Assembly (NCBI GenBank): GCA_022865705.1 | Contig: JALHTG010000019.1 | Span: 115,784-179,783 of the forward strand | Length of the DNA: 64,000 bases | Source of the DNA: Candidatus Bathyarchaeota archaeon | Lineage (GTDB): Archaea > Thermoproteota > Bathyarchaeia > 40CM-2-53-6 > JALHTG01 | Reading direction: 5' to 3' | In this document: one piece after another, positions 19,743-31,200 of the stretch | Position numbering within the stretch: position 1 is the first letter of the stretch | How the letters are laid out: each line of letters opens with the position of its first letter | Translations under genes and position numbers: made by a program | Notes under the pieces: generated by a model | The model's database searches: none | Told to the model about the DNA's origin: nothing | The model's input: the letters and a program-made list of their open reading frames with translations, nothing else

Positions 19743-20276
19743 TTGAGTGACGAATATCTCTGGGCCATAGACTCGAAGGGACGAGTTCTTGGCAGAAGAA
19801 CGCGAGCTGAGTCCCACGAGCGAGGCTTAATTCACAGGGCAGTTCATGTTGTTGTGCTGGATCATAAGCATCGGATTTTTGTGAAGAAGAGGAGTCAATC
19901 GAAGGACATGTTTTCAGGCCAATGGGAAACGAGTGTAGGTGGCCATGTTACGTATGGAGATAACACGAGAGAGACAGCGGCAAGAGAGCTTGAGGAAGAA
20001 CTTGGCATTGTTGAAAAGCCCATCTATCTGAGGAGATTCAGATATAGAGGGGAAGAGGAGAAGGAGAACATTACTTTCTTCTACGTTGTCACTGGCAAGA
20101 AGTTGAAGCTGAACCGATCGGAAGCCACAAAAGGCGAGTACTTCACAATTCACGAACTTGAGAAAGCTCTTACGCGAAGGACGTTCGTCGACGGTACTGA
20201 GGATGAACTATGCATAATTGGGAAGCTGTTGCGAAAATTGCTGGAAGCTAATGCGCGCAAGCACGCACAGCAATAG
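19743..20276 (+). CDS. NUDIX hydrolase
   Basis: Nudix box GGHVTYGDNTRETAARELEEELGI. Confidence 0.92.
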   Translation: MSDEYLWAIDSKGRVLGRRTRAESHERGLIHRAVHVVVLDHKHRIFVKKRSQSKDMFSGQWETSVGGHVTYGDNTRETAARELEEELGIVEKPIYLRRFRYRGEEEKENITFFYVVTGKKLKLNRSEATKGEYFTIHELEKALTRRTFVDGTEDELCIIGKLLRKLLEANARKHAQQ

Positions 20277-20291
20277 TACTGAGGGACATCA

Positions 20292-21485
20292 ATGACTGAG
20301 TCAAATGGCAAGAAACAGTCGAAGGAATTGGGTTTCAAGAACGTTGTAAGACTGGGATATGTAAGTCTCTGCACAGACGTATCAACCGAGATGATTCTCG
20401 GTGTATTGCCGTTGTTCATTGTAAGGGAGCTTGGAGCAACTGCACTAGTCTTGGGGCTCATCGAAGGTGTTGCTGAAGCGATCAACTATTTTTTCAGAGT
20501 TCTAGCTGGTGTGATGACTGACAAGATTGGCAGGCGTAAGCCGCTTGTATTGCTCGGATATGGGCTCTCTTCAGTCGTCAAACCACTTTTTGCATTTGCG
20601 AATTCTTGGGGTCATGCCTTTGTGGTTAGGGTGGCGGACAGAGCTGGGAAGGGAGTCCGAACCTCGCCCAGGGATGCACTCATTAGTGATTCGGCCGCGA
20701 AGTCTCAAGCTGGAAAGGCGTTCGGTCTTCACCGGTCGCTCGACCAAGTTGGCGCTATTGTGGGGCCTCTCTTAGCGTTTGTCGTTCTTCCTGTTGTTGG
20801 AATCCGCGGCGTTTTTTGGCTTTCCTTCATTCCTGCTGCATTAGCCCTGGTGATACTCTTATTCTTCGTAGTTGAGACGCGCGGATTAGCGAAGCAGAAG
20901 AGTATATTCGAAAATGCGAGGGAAGTGTTGAGTCATAACTTCGTTCTCTTACTGTTGATACTAGGGGTGTTTACGGTCGGAGCTTACAACTTCTCATTTA
21001 TTCTCTTGAAGGCTGGTTCTCTGGGCGTTCAGGAAGCTAACATTCCGCTCGTATACGCATGTCTCAATCTTGCAACTGTGGTACTTGGACTACCGGCGGG
21101 AATGTTGGCTGATAGAGTGGGGAAAGTACCAATACTTGCTCTCAGTTACGCAGTATTCTTGGTCACTTCTGTGGCAGGTGCTCTTCTCACAGGCAACCCT
21201 CTCTATGCATTTCCGTTGGCCTTCCTCTTCGGAAGCTACCTTGCAATATCTGAGACAGTTCAACGCGCCATGATCCCAGATTTCACCAAACCTGAACTCA
21301 AAGGGACTGCCTATGCATTATACTACACACTTGTCGGCATGGGCTCATTGGTCTCGAACCTCATATTCGGAGCCCTCTGGACCAACATGGGCCCGGCAAC
21401 GGCATTTCAGTACAGTATTGCAACGTCAGCAGTCGGGATCGTTGCGTTGATCGTTTTCATTCTAAGAACAAATCTAAAGACATAG
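20292..21485 (+). CDS. MFS transporter
   Basis: 12-TM pattern; GVMTDKIGRRKPLVLLGYG; ADRAGKGVRTSPRDALI. Confidence 0.9.
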   Translation: MTESNGKKQSKELGFKNVVRLGYVSLCTDVSTEMILGVLPLFIVRELGATALVLGLIEGVAEAINYFFRVLAGVMTDKIGRRKPLVLLGYGLSSVVKPLFAFANSWGHAFVVRVADRAGKGVRTSPRDALISDSAAKSQAGKAFGLHRSLDQVGAIVGPLLAFVVLPVVGIRGVFWLSFIPAALALVILLFFVVETRGLAKQKSIFENAREVLSHNFVLLLLILGVFTVGAYNFSFILLKAGSLGVQEANIPLVYACLNLATVVLGLPAGMLADRVGKVPILALSYAVFLVTSVAGALLTGNPLYAFPLAFLFGSYLAISETVQRAMIPDFTKPELKGTAYALYYTLVGMGSLVSNLIFGALWTNMGPATAFQYSIATSAVGIVALIVFILRTNLKT

Positions 21486-21540
21486 AGACTGTCGTGCAGC
21501 TTCAGGCGGAGTAGATGTCTTCATTGAAGCCTAGATTTGC

Positions 21541-23271
21541 TCAACTCTGTTCGTGTAGAAAGAATAGCCGCCTAGACTTACCAATCCTTGGCCCAAAGAG
21601 ATCTTGAGCCCACATCACGGCTAGAATGATTGAGAGAGACAACAGAATAAGTAGGTCGGCAGGCCGAAAAGATCTAATTGAAACTGGGCGTTCCTCCTTC
21701 TCGATTCTCCCTCCTGTAATTGGATTGAGCAGTGTTTCAACAGGGGCATAGTCATCTGTCAAAACTATCTGGCTGTTTGCAGCCCATTCTCCTTCGACCA
21801 GAGTTCCAACATATTCGTGATAATTGGCAATCTTGATGATTGGACTCGATCTGGCCATCGTAGCAAGTTCTTCTCTCGAGTATCGCTTTGGCATTTTTGT
21901 GGCTACGAGCGCTAGATTCTGAGTCATGCCGTAGTCTTTCGAGCTTTCCGCGACTTGCATCCCTGCTTGAAAGATGTAGACATTGCTGAAGACTTCTCTG
22001 ACTGTGTTGGATTCCGCCTTGAGGAGTTCTGAGGACGGGCCAGTTAAGGAAGCGATTATGTTCGAGACTATTACTCCATTCTGGTTCAGGTCTTTGCTTA
22101 TTTCTCTGAAGAATTCTAGAGTCATCAGATGAAATGGCACATAGGTTCGAGAATAGGCATCGAGTACGATCAGATCATATTTCTTCTCCGATCCAACTAG
22201 GTAGAGTCGCCCGTCGTCGTTGAATATCCTCAAGCGAGGGTCATTCTTGACGTCAAAGTATTGTCTGGCTGCATTGATGACTTCTTCATCTATTTCGACA
22301 ACATCTACATTTACGCGCGGGTAGTCGGCGAGGAATCTCTTTGGTCCAGAGAAACCCCCTCCTCCTATAAACAGAACATTAGTGATGTTGGGATTGAAGA
22401 CGAATCCTACGTGGAAGTAGTTGTTATAGTTGTAGATGATTCTCTGCGGGTCATTCAGATCCATGGCACTGTGAAGGTGGTCATCCAGAATCATCGTTCG
22501 AACCTTTCCACCATGAAAAGGATCTATTCCTTCCAAGATTGCCATGTGATGATAGAGTGTTTCCTTCTCAAGAATCACCTCGTTCAAGCTCAATTTGAAG
22601 AGCATCACGTTCGGACTTATCGAGGTAGGTGGAGCCAAAAACGCCGATATGACCAAGAGCAATACCAATACCACTCGAATCTTTCCTTTGAGTCCAAGAA
22701 GTGAAAGCCCGACAAGTACAATGCCAGAAACTTGAAGGATCTTAACTATTCCTAATTCGGGAATCAGGATGAAAGCAGTGACAAAAGTGCCAAAGATACT
22801 TCCCGCCGTCGAGAGCGAATACAACTTCCCAGCCAGATTGCCAAGGTCAGATAGAGTCTTCGCAGCAAGCCTTATCGCGTAAGGTGAGACCATGCCCAGA
22901 AGAAAACTCGGCATCGCTAGGATCGCAACTGAGGCAATCAAAGAAGAAATTCTCTCCCCCAAGTTGAGCGAAATGATAAGATCAAAGACTACGGGCGTGA
23001 CCAGAGGGATTAGAAGGACGAAGATGCCGGCGGTCAGGACTACTAAGCAGAAGGTTCCGAAATCAGGCCGCTTGTCAGCAACTCTACCCCCGATGTAGTA
23101 TCCTGCCGACAGTCCCGTCAGTACCACTCCTATTAGACTGCCCCAGACAAAGATACTGTTTCCAAAATATGGTGCCAGAATTCTGCTCGCCGTGAGTTCC
23201 AAAGCCATAACCACGGCACCGCACAGAAACACCTGAAGCTTCAGCCGCTGTTCCATACTCATGTCCATCAT
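21541..23271 (-). CDS. Membrane-bound spermidine-synthase-like methyltransferase-fold protein (N-terminal TM domain fused to SpeE-like domain)
   Basis: N-terminal multi-TM segment, then VLFIGGGGFSGPKRFL, VDVVEIDEEVINAARQYF, DGRLYL, YDLIVLDAYS. Confidence 0.88.
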   Translation of the reverse strand: MMDMSMEQRLKLQVFLCGAVVMALELTASRILAPYFGNSIFVWGSLIGVVLTGLSAGYYIGGRVADKRPDFGTFCLVVLTAGIFVLLIPLVTPVVFDLIISLNLGERISSLIASVAILAMPSFLLGMVSPYAIRLAAKTLSDLGNLAGKLYSLSTAGSIFGTFVTAFILIPELGIVKILQVSGIVLVGLSLLGLKGKIRVVLVLLLVISAFLAPPTSISPNVMLFKLSLNEVILEKETLYHHMAILEGIDPFHGGKVRTMILDDHLHSAMDLNDPQRIIYNYNNYFHVGFVFNPNITNVLFIGGGGFSGPKRFLADYPRVNVDVVEIDEEVINAARQYFDVKNDPRLRIFNDDGRLYLVGSEKKYDLIVLDAYSRTYVPFHLMTLEFFREISKDLNQNGVIVSNIIASLTGPSSELLKAESNTVREVFSNVYIFQAGMQVAESSKDYGMTQNLALVATKMPKRYSREELATMARSSPIIKIANYHEYVGTLVEGEWAANSQIVLTDDYAPVETLLNPITGGRIEKEERPVSIRSFRPADLLILLSLSIILAVMWAQDLFGPRIGKSRRLFFLHEQS

Positions 23272-23478
23272 CTTCTCAGCTTGCGTTCATTGGAGGTGAT
23301 TAGTGTGCCTCCAGCCTTGTCCACCTACGATATTTCCCTTTCCCCTAACTCATACATGAAATCGATCGACACAGAAGCGTGCTGAAGAACCCATTCGAAA
23401 CTGATAAAGCGATAAGGAAGATATCTAAGACACTCTACGATCACTTTCCTGCAATGGATCAAGAAGCGGAGAACAGGC

Positions 23479-24546
23479 TTGATGCGCTGCGTTATCATAA
23501 TGGCGGGAGGATTTGGCCAAAGATTCTGGCCTGCAAGTCGAGATGCGTATCCAAAGCAACTTCTCACTTTGTACGGGAATCGCTCCCTTCTACAATATAC
23601 GTATCAGAGAGCCAGACGGATCACAGACCGAAAACACATCTACGTATCGACCCGATCCGGACTGGAATCTCTAATCCAAAAACAGATTCCAAGCTTGGGA
23701 AAGGACCAACTCATTGTGGAGCCTATTGGCAAAGATACGGCACCATCAATCATGCTCAGTTGTGTATGGATACAAAGGAGAGTTCCAGATGCGACGGTGA
23801 TGTTCCTACCTGCTGATCACTATGTCAGCCCCATAGAACGATTCGTTAAGACCGCAGCCAAAGCTCTATCCTTCGCCGAAGGAACCGATAGCATAGTGAT
23901 AATCGGCATCCCCCCGACCTATCCATCGACGGGGTATGGATATGTCCAGTGTGATCATGCTTCACAAGAGAGGCGGTTACCATATCAGGTATTGAGTTTC
24001 AGAGAGAAACCAGATCTGAAGGCAGCAGAACGGTATCTCAAACAAGGGAACTACTACTGGAATAGTGGAATATTCGTTGCAAAGACAGATGTGATGATGG
24101 AGCAGATTCGTAATCATGCTGCGCACATATTCAAACTTGCCAAACCTCTGCTTTCTCTTCCTGAATCAAGATTTCGAGCAAAACTGGCAGGAGTATTCAG
24201 AAAGATGCCGAAGGTTTCACTCGACTACGCAGTTATGGAGAAGTCAAGGAATGTCGTCATGATTCCTGCAGAGTTCAAATGGAATGACCTTGGCTCTTGG
24301 AGTTCTTTGGACGAACTACCTCATCTCAGAAAGGGAGGGAACGTCTCTTCAGGGCCTATTCTGTCATTTAGCAGCCGTGGAAACATTGTGTCAGCGGGAC
24401 GAAAACTTGTGACGTTGGTCGACGTGGAGAACTTAGTAGTGGCTTTGACAGACGACGCATTGCTTGTCTGTAGCAAGAACTCGGCACAGAAAATCAAGCA
24501 GGTTGTGACGTCTCTCAAACGTGGAAAACATGCTTCTTATGCCTAA
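23479..24546 (+). CDS. Mannose-1-phosphate guanylyltransferase family (sugar nucleotidyltransferase)
   Basis: VIIMAGGFGQRFWPASRDAYPKQLLTL; FLPADHYV; VSLDYAVMEKS; FKWNDLGSWSSL. Confidence 0.9.
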   Translation: MMRCVIIMAGGFGQRFWPASRDAYPKQLLTLYGNRSLLQYTYQRARRITDRKHIYVSTRSGLESLIQKQIPSLGKDQLIVEPIGKDTAPSIMLSCVWIQRRVPDATVMFLPADHYVSPIERFVKTAAKALSFAEGTDSIVIIGIPPTYPSTGYGYVQCDHASQERRLPYQVLSFREKPDLKAAERYLKQGNYYWNSGIFVAKTDVMMEQIRNHAAHIFKLAKPLLSLPESRFRAKLAGVFRKMPKVSLDYAVMEKSRNVVMIPAEFKWNDLGSWSSLDELPHLRKGGNVSSGPILSFSSRGNIVSAGRKLVTLVDVENLVVALTDDALLVCSKNSAQKIKQVVTSLKRGKHASYA

Positions 24547-24591
24547 TCATTCACGAAGTGGTTCTTCACGTGATGTCTTCCTCATAGGACC

Positions 24592-25185
24592 TTAGCTTGT
24601 CGTGTCTTTCTTTTCAAAAGCTTCTTGGGCTAAGGTTAGAAAGTCACCCAGTGGAACTCCTATCTCTCGGCACATCTCGATTCGTTCTTTCAAATATCTG
24701 AGTTTTCGAAACGATTTCTCCTCAAATCTTATTTGATAGATCTCTAGGTTCAATCTCGGCAGTTTGTCTGCTTCTCGATCTCTCAGTTCTGAGAGGAATC
24801 TGGTTACGGCATCTGATGCGATCAATGCTTTGTCAATAATGCTTCGGGGAGGTACTCCCGTTCTATGATCGTGGGCCCTAATCGCTTGCAAACAGTCCCT
24901 TGAGAGGCGTCCCTCAAGTAATTCTGCTGTCATTAGCCCATGCTTGCTCATGTCGCCCTGAATCTCTTCATGGTCGAGATCGTGAAGAAGGCCGCAAAGT
25001 TGCCATTCTTCCGGGTTCATTTTCAGCCTCATGGCAAACTCTTCCATCACTTTTGCAACAGTGATAGAGTGTTCTCGTGCTTCCTTGTTCTTCAGGTGTT
25101 TCCTCAGTAGTTTGACCGCTTCCGTCCTCGCAAGCATGGGGAAAAATCTGCTCACAGAGGTTAAAAGAGATCGCCTTTTCGACAT
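24592..25185 (-). CDS. HD-domain phosphohydrolase
   Basis: EHSITVAKVMEEFA...LCGLLHDLDHE...IRAHDH metal-binding pattern. Confidence 0.85.
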   Translation of the reverse strand: MSKRRSLLTSVSRFFPMLARTEAVKLLRKHLKNKEAREHSITVAKVMEEFAMRLKMNPEEWQLCGLLHDLDHEEIQGDMSKHGLMTAELLEGRLSRDCLQAIRAHDHRTGVPPRSIIDKALIASDAVTRFLSELRDREADKLPRLNLEIYQIRFEEKSFRKLRYLKERIEMCREIGVPLGDFLTLAQEAFEKKDTTS

Positions 25186-25386
25186 GACCTACTGTATTTC
25201 TGCGAAAACAGGCGTGGTAGCGCGGCCTCGACAGCTAAGACGCTTGAATGTTAGACTAAGTCCTGTTCGAGTAGGAGCGAATGCCTTAATTGTCGGTGTG
25301 TGCAACCCAAGCGGCAGTATACAAGGGATTCCTACTTCCTAGTAAGATCCGGTGTATAACTAGCTAGAAAGGGAGTGAAGAGAAGA

Positions 25387-25539
25387 ATGGGTTTCGAAAG
25401 GCGAGGATTTGGCGGCCCAAGAGAGATGCATAAGGCCACTTGCGCCGATTGCGGTAAGGAATGTGAGGTTCCGTTCAAGCCGACCGAAGGTAGGCCGGTC
25501 TACTGCAACGAGTGTTTCCAGAAGCATAGGAAATTCTAG
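25387..25539 (+). CDS. Small zinc-ribbon protein (50 aa, CxxC...CxxC)
   Basis: ATG ORF below the track size cut-off: MGFERRGFGGPREMHKATCADCGKECEVPFKPTEGRPVYCNECFQKHRKF. Confidence 0.85.
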   Translation: MGFERRGFGGPREMHKATCADCGKECEVPFKPTEGRPVYCNECFQKHRKF

Positions 25540-25739
25540 ATCGGTTGACCGCTAGCCGAAGCTGGTTTACTTTTCTCTTTTTCTTTGTTCCTGTTCTGTA
25601 TCGCTGCTGAAAGCAGGCAGATCTTCCACTCCGGCATTTCATCTCACAATTCGGGAAGGAATAATAAACAGAACGGCCTATGTCTGTGCCAAATCGATCG
25701 CACATTTCCCTGATCAAGATCAAGGGTTGGGATGTTTGA

Positions 25740-27053
25740 TTGGAACAAAAGACTTTGAACCGATGGATCGTGGTCGCAGGCGCTATCCTGATACAGCTTT
25801 CCCTTGGAGCCATATATGCATGGTCAGCTTTTACAGCACCGCTCCAAGGCACTGCGGCAAATCCTAGCCAATACAATTTCACGAAGACCGAGACACAAGC
25901 AATATTCTCAGCAGGACTCGCGACCTTTGCAGTCGTTATGATCATTGCTGGACGGCTTCAACAGAAGATTGCCCCCAGGATCGTCGCCCTTGGCGGGATA
26001 CTCCTTGGCGCGGGATACATAGCCGCAGGCTTCACTGGAGCCTCATTTGTCGGAAAACTCCTCACAATTGGCATAGTCGGAGGCGCTGGCATAGGTTTCG
26101 CATATGTCGTGCCTATCGCCGTGGGAGTCAAATGGTTTCCGGACAAGAAAGGTCTATTATCCGGGCTTGCGGTAGCGGGATTCGGTTTTGGCGCTTTCAT
26201 TTGGATAATGCTTGCGAGCCCTCCTGCTGTCCTAGGCATACAAGGCATGATTCAAACAAAGAACGGAATCTACGCAGTAGCTAACATAGACTGGGTCTTC
26301 ATAGTATATGGAATAATCTTCTTGGCTTTGATTGTGGCCGGATCCTTGGTCATGGTGAACCCTCCTGCAGGGTACAAGCCCGCAGGATGGGTCCCTCCCG
26401 AACCAAAGGGCAAGAAGGATCGGGGAAGCAGTGGAAGAGATTTCACTTCAGGCGAGATGTTGAGGAGTTGGCAATTTTACGTCGCGTGGACCATGTTCAT
26501 GTCTGGTGCCCTTGCTGGCCTGATGGTCATAGGAAATGTGCAAAACTTTGCCAAAGATTTGAACTATGGATTCCAAGGCCACGGCTTTTCCGTAAGGCAG
26601 GCCGGGGACTTTGCGGTCATAGGCGCTGCGATCTGCCTACCAATACTTAACGGAATAGGACGAATCGCTTGGGGGACCGCATCTGACAGGATCGGAAGCA
26701 GAAGAGCTCTCTTGCTAATGTTCTTGTTCCAGGGAACAATGACGGCGGTGTTCTTCTTCACGACTGTGAACGACTATCTATTCTATACGGTGGCTGCGCT
26801 GATAGGTTTCAACTTCGGTGGCACCCTTGCACTCTTTCCACCAATCACAGCAGACTTCTTTGGTAGCAAGAATCTGGGTGCGAACTATGGTTTGATGTTC
26901 ACTGCCTATGGTGTAGGCGGCATAGTTGGACCAATACTTGCTGGAATGGTTCAGGACTATGGCCTAAGCTTCCTCTATGCTTTCATACCAGCTTCTTTGC
27001 TCTGCTTTGTGGCAGCTGTTTTGGCGTTCTTGGTGGAGGCGCCCAAAGCATAG
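25740..27053 (+). CDS. MFS transporter of the OFA (oxalate/formate antiporter-like) family
   Basis: LGAIYAWSAFTAPL, NRWIVVAGAILIQLSLG, GRIAWGTASDRIGSRRALL, GANYGLMFTAYGVGGIVGP. Confidence 0.9.
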   Translation: MEQKTLNRWIVVAGAILIQLSLGAIYAWSAFTAPLQGTAANPSQYNFTKTETQAIFSAGLATFAVVMIIAGRLQQKIAPRIVALGGILLGAGYIAAGFTGASFVGKLLTIGIVGGAGIGFAYVVPIAVGVKWFPDKKGLLSGLAVAGFGFGAFIWIMLASPPAVLGIQGMIQTKNGIYAVANIDWVFIVYGIIFLALIVAGSLVMVNPPAGYKPAGWVPPEPKGKKDRGSSGRDFTSGEMLRSWQFYVAWTMFMSGALAGLMVIGNVQNFAKDLNYGFQGHGFSVRQAGDFAVIGAAICLPILNGIGRIAWGTASDRIGSRRALLLMFLFQGTMTAVFFFTTVNDYLFYTVAALIGFNFGGTLALFPPITADFFGSKNLGANYGLMFTAYGVGGIVGPILAGMVQDYGLSFLYAFIPASLLCFVAAVLAFLVEAPKA

Positions 27054-27145
27054 CAAGACTCCTGTCTAATCAGTACACTGATCATTGTTTAGAAAAGAAA
27101 GGAGTCGCAGAATGCTTGAGTCTTGCATTCTGCAAAGCGTTTTTG

Positions 27146-29125
27146 TCAATTGTTTTGTTTCTTTCGTTCTTCAATCAGATTCTGAACTACGGTTGGATCA
27201 GCTAGAGTTGTTACGTCTCCTAGTTCACCGAATTCTCCAGCGGCAATCTTCCTGAGAATTCTACGCATGATCTTGCCACTTCTTGTCTTCGGTAAGCCTT
27301 CGGCGAACTGTATCCTTTCTGGAACTGCAATAGGGCCGATTGTCTTACGGACGTGCAGAGCCAGATCTTTCAAAAGGGATTCAGAAGGTTGCACTCCTTC
27401 TTTCACGGTCACATAGGCGTAGATTGCTTCACCTTTGATTTCATGTGGAACTGGAACCACAGCGGCTTCGGCAACGCTCGGGTGACTGACCAGAGCACTT
27501 TCAACTTCAGCAGTTCCTAATCTGTGCCCAGACACCTTTATGACGTCGTCTACTCGTCCCATCAACCAGTAGTCTCCGTCTGAATCCACGCGGGCTCCGT
27601 CACCTGTGAAGTAGACACCTTTGTACTTGGACCAATAGATCTCCTTGAATCTCTCATGAGCCCCGAACACTGTTCGCATAAGGCCTGGCCAAGGCTTCTT
27701 GATGACTAGGTATCCTCCTTCGTTAGGAGCGGCAACAGAACCATTGTCTCGGAGTATCGCTGGTTCAATACTGGGGAAGGGTCTGCTAGCTGAACCAGGC
27801 TTCAACGTATGTGCTCCTGGCAGCGGAGTGATCAATATTCCTCCCGTCTCTGTTTGCCACCATGTATCAACTATGGGGCATCTTCCCTTTCCTATGTTAG
27901 TGTGATACCACATCCATGCTTCAGGGTTGATCGGTTCTCCCACCGTTCCAAGGAGACGGAGACTTGAGAGGTTTCTCTTGGCTGGCCACTCTGTGCCACT
28001 TTTCATCATGGCCCGAATGGCGGTTGGTGCCGTGTAGAAGATGTTGACTTTGAACTTCTCCACGACTTGCCAAAATCGATCTGGCTCAGGAAAGTCAGGG
28101 ACTCCCTCAAACATCAGAGTGGTAGCTCCCGCTGAGAGCGGTCCATAGACAATGTAGCTGTGGCCTGTTATCCAACCGATGTCAGCAGTACACCAGTAGA
28201 TGTCTTCGTCATGGTAATCGAAGATCCATTTGAATGTCAAAGTGTTGTAAAGCATGTAGCCTCCAGTTGTGTGGAGGGCTCCCTTTGGCTTTCCAGTGCT
28301 GCCGCTTGTGTACAATATGAATAAGGTATCTTCAGCGTCCATAACTTCAGGTTCATATTTGTCTGAGGCCTTTCCTGTTTCTTCGTTCCACCAGAAATCT
28401 CGGCCCGCTTTCATCGGAACTTCCTGGCCGTGTCTCTTGACAACAATTACCGATTGAACGCTCGGGGATTCTGCAAGGGCGGCGTCGGCATTCGCCTTGA
28501 GGGTGACAACTTTTCCGCGTCTGTAGAATGCATCAGCTGTGATCAGCATTTTGCATTCGCTATCGTTCAGTCGGTCTCGGAGTGATTCGACGCTGAATCC
28601 ACCGAAGACAACATTGTGTATGGCGCCTATTCTGGTACATGCCAACATCGCTATGGGGAGTTCGGGGATCATGGGAAGATAGATACCGACTCTATCCCCT
28701 TTCCTCACACCTTTTGCTTTCAGGACGTTAGCGAACTTGCACACTTCTTTGTGAAGCTGGTCATAGGTAAGCGTTCTGGTCTCGTTCTCGGGTTCCCCTT
28801 GCCAGATGATCGCCGCCTTGTTTTTTCGGGGGGTCTTCAAGTGTCTGTCAAGGCAGTTGTAGGAGGCGTTGAGCTTTCCTCCCTTGAACCATGTGAATTT
28901 CGCCTCGTCAACATCCCACTCGAAGGCTTTCTTCCATCCCTTGCTGAACCATTCCAGCTCGTCTGCGTGACTTTCCCACCATTTAGCAGGATCCTTGATA
29001 GACTCTTCGTATATCCTTCTGTACTCATCCATTCCTTTGATTATCGCTTTCTTCTTGAACTGCTCACTCGGAGGAAAAGTCCTTTCTTCTTTCATTATTG
29101 ATTCGATGGTCTTAGTGGCCGACAC
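27146..29125 (-). CDS. acs: Acetyl-coenzyme A synthetase
   Basis: [89 protein letters not shown]. Confidence 0.97.
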   Translation of the reverse strand: MSATKTIESIMKEERTFPPSEQFKKKAIIKGMDEYRRIYEESIKDPAKWWESHADELEWFSKGWKKAFEWDVDEAKFTWFKGGKLNASYNCLDRHLKTPRKNKAAIIWQGEPENETRTLTYDQLHKEVCKFANVLKAKGVRKGDRVGIYLPMIPELPIAMLACTRIGAIHNVVFGGFSVESLRDRLNDSECKMLITADAFYRRGKVVTLKANADAALAESPSVQSVIVVKRHGQEVPMKAGRDFWWNEETGKASDKYEPEVMDAEDTLFILYTSGSTGKPKGALHTTGGYMLYNTLTFKWIFDYHDEDIYWCTADIGWITGHSYIVYGPLSAGATTLMFEGVPDFPEPDRFWQVVEKFKVNIFYTAPTAIRAMMKSGTEWPAKRNLSSLRLLGTVGEPINPEAWMWYHTNIGKGRCPIVDTWWQTETGGILITPLPGAHTLKPGSASRPFPSIEPAILRDNGSVAAPNEGGYLVIKKPWPGLMRTVFGAHERFKEIYWSKYKGVYFTGDGARVDSDGDYWLMGRVDDVIKVSGHRLGTAEVESALVSHPSVAEAAVVPVPHEIKGEAIYAYVTVKEGVQPSESLLKDLALHVRKTIGPIAVPERIQFAEGLPKTRSGKIMRRILRKIAAGEFGELGDVTTLADPTVVQNLIEERKKQNN

Positions 29126-29340
29126 TATTCATTCCGCCTTGCTTTGGTTCGGATTACTCCCCGCACTGAAAGTGCTTCTGCTTAAAAGTCTTTCAGGAGA
29201 AAGAAAGTCACTCTCAACATTATATCGAACTTCGACTTGATCCTAATGACCTTGCCAAAGGAGGAGTCGTTTCAGAGTCCGAGATTGATCTCGCTACGGG
29301 CAACCTAGATCCCTAGTCTCTCTTTGGGAATGAATGTGAC

Positions 29341-30465
29341 ATGCAATACTATGTGACCCTTACCACAGACTGCAACCTTCATTGCAAGTATTGCTATGAA
29401 AAGTGTTGCAACGACATCGGAGTCGATCTTGGACAGCTTGAGGTAGATTACTCGGTTCCCAGCTCCATAAAGTATGACATAGCAGAACTCAAGAGATTCT
29501 GCGAAAGAGATCCTGATTCAACTATCATTTTCTATGGCGGAGAACCCCTTCTCAAGACCGACCTACTAGAGGACATCATGCACAAGGTGCGAGTCAGCAA
29601 ATTCATGATCCAGACAAATGGTATCTTGCTTCACAAGCTGAGTTCTGAATGTTTCAAGAGGATGGATACGATCTTGGTGTCCGTGGATGGAAACGAAGAT
29701 TTGACTGACTACTATCGAGGAAAAGGTGTTTACAACCAAGTGATTCGAAACCTCAAACGACTCCGCGAGAAAGGATTCGCTGGAGAGACGATTGCGAGGA
29801 TGACTGTAGGAAGGGAGACAAGAATCGATCAGGAAGTCTGTCATCTCCTGTTTTGCGAAGATGTGTTCAACTCTGTTCATTGGCAGCTTGATGCACTCTT
29901 CTGGCACAATGATTACGACAAAGAAGGATTCTCAGAATGGATACGAACTGAGTACAGCCCGAGAGTTAGGAATCTCATTAGCATTTGGATCAAGGAAATG
30001 AAGGATCACGGAAGAGTCCTCAGAATCTACCCGTTGATCGGGACTATGCAATCCCTACTCCTGAATGAGCCCACAAGACTAAGATGCGGAGCGGGGTGGA
30101 CGATGTTCAACATTCAGACAGATGGCAACATCACCCCATGTCCTGTGATGGCAGGGATGAGAGACTTCTACCTAGGCAATATCAAGCAGACAAACCCAGA
30201 AGACCTGATGTCACGGGCGGTACATGTGTCTGGACCATGCACTGACTGTTCCATATGCTCAATTTGTGGCGGGCGATGCCTCTATGCGAACGTGACGAAG
30301 CTCTGGGGGCAAGAAGGCTTCGAACTTGTCTGCAACACAGTGCATGAACTGGTAGGCGCTTTGAAAGATGCTGTTCCCACGATCCAACAGCTCATAGCGA
30401 AGCAACAAATCTCGCTGGAAGACTTCCAGTACCCGAAGTACAACAGCTGCGAGATTATCCCATGA
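29341..30465 (+). CDS. Radical SAM protein with C-terminal SPASM-like Cys-rich region (putative peptide-modifying, AF0577-like)
   Basis: TTDCNLHCKYCYEKCC (CxxxCxxC), FYGGEPLL, and C-terminal CGAGWTMFNIQTDGNITPCPV...CTDCSICSICGGRC. Confidence 0.85.
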   Translation: MQYYVTLTTDCNLHCKYCYEKCCNDIGVDLGQLEVDYSVPSSIKYDIAELKRFCERDPDSTIIFYGGEPLLKTDLLEDIMHKVRVSKFMIQTNGILLHKLSSECFKRMDTILVSVDGNEDLTDYYRGKGVYNQVIRNLKRLREKGFAGETIARMTVGRETRIDQEVCHLLFCEDVFNSVHWQLDALFWHNDYDKEGFSEWIRTEYSPRVRNLISIWIKEMKDHGRVLRIYPLIGTMQSLLLNEPTRLRCGAGWTMFNIQTDGNITPCPVMAGMRDFYLGNIKQTNPEDLMSRAVHVSGPCTDCSICSICGGRCLYANVTKLWGQEGFELVCNTVHELVGALKDAVPTIQQLIAKQQISLEDFQYPKYNSCEIIP

Positions 30466-30597
30466 GAATGCGTGGGCACCGAGTCCTAGAATTTCCGTAG
30501 GCATTCGTTCAAACGAAGATTACAGGCATATCTTACATCCGCTTTATCTCCAGTCAGAGGACTACCTACAAGGACGAAAGAATTAGAGGAAATAGGA

Positions 30598-31119
30598 TTG
30601 AGCGCCGACAAGGATCACGTACTGCTTTCCAGTCTGACAAAGAAGAAACTGATAGACCTGCTCATGTTGCACACGCGGAACGTCTTTCGTGTCGACGGTC
30701 TCTACTTCTTAGGCATAGAGGAGAAATTTGGAACAGATAGTGCAGTCCAGATCGATAGACAGTGTTGGAAGACGATGGGGGCAATGGAGGCACATGAGAT
30801 CAAGAAGTATATGGGAAAATCTCACTTTCTGGTAGCGGACGTTATGAACGCTCTTCAATTCACAAGCTGGTCACTAGATCAGAAACACAAGACAGTGGAA
30901 GTTAACATGGAGAAAGGCGTTTTTCGAGTAGTTCAATGTAGAACTCAGTTGACTAGACTAGAGAAGGGGCTACCTGAATTCCCATGCAAAGAGGTAAGGT
31001 ATGAATATCTGAAGGCATTTACGATGGAACTTAATCCTCAGATCAATGTTGCTTGCAGAACGTGTCCACCGGATAGACGTTCAAAGGACTATTGGTGTGA
31101 ATGGGCATTTACAATGTGA
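30598..31119 (+). CDS. Conserved archaeal protein, possibly DUF6125-like (TTG start)
   Basis: 173-aa ORF with CRTCPPDRRSKDYWCEW C-terminus; family assignment from memory of similar archaeal proteins. Confidence 0.5.
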   Translation: MSADKDHVLLSSLTKKKLIDLLMLHTRNVFRVDGLYFLGIEEKFGTDSAVQIDRQCWKTMGAMEAHEIKKYMGKSHFLVADVMNALQFTSWSLDQKHKTVEVNMEKGVFRVVQCRTQLTRLEKGLPEFPCKEVRYEYLKAFTMELNPQINVACRTCPPDRRSKDYWCEWAFTM

Positions 31120-31200
31120 TTTTGTCTGTCAAGCGCGCGAAACCACTGATCCTCGCGCATCTCGTAACGGTTATTTCGCAGGATTATACATCACCTGCGC

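Noticed and set aside
28616-29101. 161-aa plus-strand ORF
   Set aside because: Antisense to acetyl-CoA synthetase; no domain
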